Shown here in pieces: positions 62,935 to 64,000 of a stretch of DNA of 64,000 bases; positions within the stretch are counted from its first letter, which is position 1; every line of letters starts with the position of its first letter. The translations under genes and the position numbers were made by a program. This DNA is from Shewanella woodyi ATCC 51908. GTDB lineage: Bacteria; Pseudomonadota; Gammaproteobacteria; Enterobacterales; Shewanellaceae. The stretch spans positions 2,418,001-2,482,000 of the forward strand of contig NC_010506.1 of the NCBI RefSeq assembly GCF_000019525.1, read 5' to 3'. The notes under the pieces were generated by a model, which had not been told where the DNA came from, did no database searches, and worked only from the letters and a program-made list of their open reading frames with translations.

Positions 62935-64000
62935 ATAAAACAATTCCCAAATTAGAAGCTATGGATGATTTTTGTACTCTAGATTACAAACTTCAGTTAT
63001 GTCGTTCAGCCGCTAAAGGTGCTTGGACTGGTGCTCGATATATCGAAAGCCTCAAAGATGGCAGACAAGTTTGGTATGACGGAGAGGTCATAGATGTGAC
63101 TCGCCACCCTTCGTTTCAGGGGCTGCTTATGGCTCTAGCTGAGCTTTATGATAAGCAGAGGCTTGAGAACAATAGTGCTGATATGTTGACTGAACTAGAT
63201 GATGGAAGTTTGCAGGTAAGTGCCTCTTACATAGTACCTTCTACTCGTGAAGAGCTTGATAAAAAGTGGCGTAATAGCCATAAGTGGATGCAATTAAGTT
63301 ATGGACAGCTGCCACGAGTTCCCGACTTTATGGCCAATGTAGTGGTGGGGTTGTATGACTTTCGTCATGAGTTAGGAAAGGTTGATCCTCAGTTTGAGAA
63401 AAATGCAGAGGATTATTACCACTATTGTAGAGAACATGACATCTGTTTGACCCATGCGTTGGGAGATCCACAAATTGACCGTTCAGCTAGTCCTGTTGAA
63501 AATCCAGATCATGCTTTGAGAGTGGTTAAAAGGACGAAAGAGGGAATTGTCGTTCATGGAGCTAAGCAACTCGCAACTTTGGCACCTTACTGTCATGAAG
63601 CTTTGATCTATCTCTCTCCTGCTTTTTATATGCGCGAGTCGCCTGAATTCGTTGCTTGGTTTAGTGTTCCAATGAATGCTCCAGGTTTGAAGTTTTTATG
63701 TCGAGAATCACACGTTGGCACAAGTAATGGGTTTAGACACGCTTTCTCGCAATCATATGATGAACAAGATTCGATGCTGTTCTTTGACCATGTCTTTATT
63801 CCGATGAATAGAGTCTTTTTACTGGAAAATACCGAAGTGGCAGCCAAAGGCTTTCATGAATTAAATAAGTGGTCTTTATATGTTGGTCAAATCCGTTTCT
63901 ATCACAGGCTACGAACATTTCTTGGTGTGACATCTTTGGTTGCTAAATCCATCGGTGTAGATGGATTTCGTGAAATTATGAATCGGGTCGGTGAGCTCAC
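62931..64000 (+). CDS. HpaB-type flavin-dependent aromatic monooxygenase (3' end outside window)
   Basis: About 356 residues are visible of an expected 480-520; no stop in the window. It starts by an ATGA overlap with the TDO-like gene. Matches the 4-hydroxyphenylacetate 3-hydroxylase family: GARYIESLKDGRQVWYDGE at residue 34, CLTHALGDPQIDRSAS, VVHGAKQLATLAPYCHEAL. The enzyme hydroxylates a phenol ortho to OH using FADH2 and O2 and needs a separate flavin reductase, not seen here. In the pathway it may hydroxylate a tyrosine or indole-like ring. Confidence 0.9.
   Translation, partial: MNKTIPKLEAMDDFCTLDYKLQLCRSAAKGAWTGARYIESLKDGRQVWYDGEVIDVTRHPSFQGLLMALAELYDKQRLENNSADMLTELDDGSLQVSASYIVPSTREELDKKWRNSHKWMQLSYGQLPRVPDFMANVVVGLYDFRHELGKVDPQFEKNAEDYYHYCREHDICLTHALGDPQIDRSASPVENPDHALRVVKRTKEGIVVHGAKQLATLAPYCHEALIYLSPAFYMRESPEFVAWFSVPMNAPGLKFLCRESHVGTSNGFRHAFSQSYDEQDSMLFFDHVFIPMNRVFLLENTEVAAKGFHELNKWSLYVGQIRFYHRLRTFLGVTSLVAKSIGVDGFREIMNRVGEL

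Noticed and set aside
1..64000. tRNA, rRNA, CRISPR array, insertion sequence or prophage
   Set aside because: Nothing with cloverleaf-type arms, short regularly spaced repeats, transposase or integrase genes, or terminal inverted repeats was seen by eye; a tRNAscan or ISfinder run would be decisive.

Overview
The window reads as chromosome from a marine gammaproteobacterium, most probably Shewanella or a close relative. This is inferred from the protein families and gene order seen (metG divergent from apbC-udk, then pabC-mltG-tmk-holB-pilZ-tatD; rsmF next to an SdsR-type sRNA; a SpmA/SpmB fusion; a secreted ATP-dependent DNA ligase), not from a database search. There are two parts: ordinary chromosomal genes up to about 30.5 kb, then a dense, AT-rich accessory island that runs off the right edge.

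Region 1 (1-5.3 kb) is a signalling operon: a large hybrid histidine kinase (left end outside the window), CheR, a receiver-less CheB and a receiver-histidine kinase, with overlapping ends. Region 2 (5.4-16 kb) holds small independent units: a membrane protein, a MocR regulator divergent from a LysE exporter and a PhzF-like protein, a methyltransferase, an anchored alpha/beta hydrolase, an FKBP prolyl isomerase, a GST, trhO, yegD, creA and a small P-loop kinase-like protein. Region 3 (16-30.5 kb) is mostly housekeeping: metG, apbC, udk, then the tightly packed pabC-mltG-tmk-holB-pilZ-tatD run, the sRNA SdsR (RyeB), rsmF, a nucleoside-transporter-like fusion, an outer-membrane protein, dgkA and a LigE-type ligase.

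Region 4 (30.8-64 kb) is an unusual biosynthetic island of 29 genes in at least five transcription units. (A) An orphan LuxR-type regulator. (B) A minus-strand six-gene sugar/phosphodiester cassette: class II aldolase, double nucleotidyltransferase, GT2, GDPD-like, polytopic transferase fused to a uridine-kinase-like domain, HAD phosphatase. (C) A 13-gene minus-strand operon: a PaaK-like AMP ligase, four nitrilase-fold proteins, an archaeal-style (MfnA-like) decarboxylase, three-gene-family SAM chemistry (two methyltransferases, a HemN-like radical SAM and a B12-radical SAM), an ABC exporter and a BtrH-like acyltransferase. (D) A single BtrH-like gene on the plus strand. (E) A plus-strand operon: TrpB-like enzyme, a BtrH-molybdopterin oxidoreductase fusion, methyltransferase, VOC-like protein, second PaaK-like ligase, [4Fe-4S] ferredoxin, a tryptophan-2,3-dioxygenase-superfamily heme protein and an HpaB-type flavin monooxygenase cut by the window end. 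No PKS, NRPS or carrier-protein gene is visible.

Taken together, the island looks like a pathway that builds or edits an aromatic (tryptophan- or tyrosine-like) amino acid (TrpB-like, TDO-like, HpaB, decarboxylase), alkylates it radically (two radical SAM enzymes with methyltransferases), activates and transfers acyl groups (two PaaK-like ligases, three BtrH-like proteins), decorates it with an activated sugar or polyol, and exports it. The product cannot be named from sequence. The most striking signals are: three of four nitrilase paralogs lack the catalytic cysteine; a BtrH domain is fused to a molybdenum enzyme; and CTACCC-containing GC-rich boxes, three of them palindromic, sit in the four main intergenic promoter regions and may be the LuxR operators.
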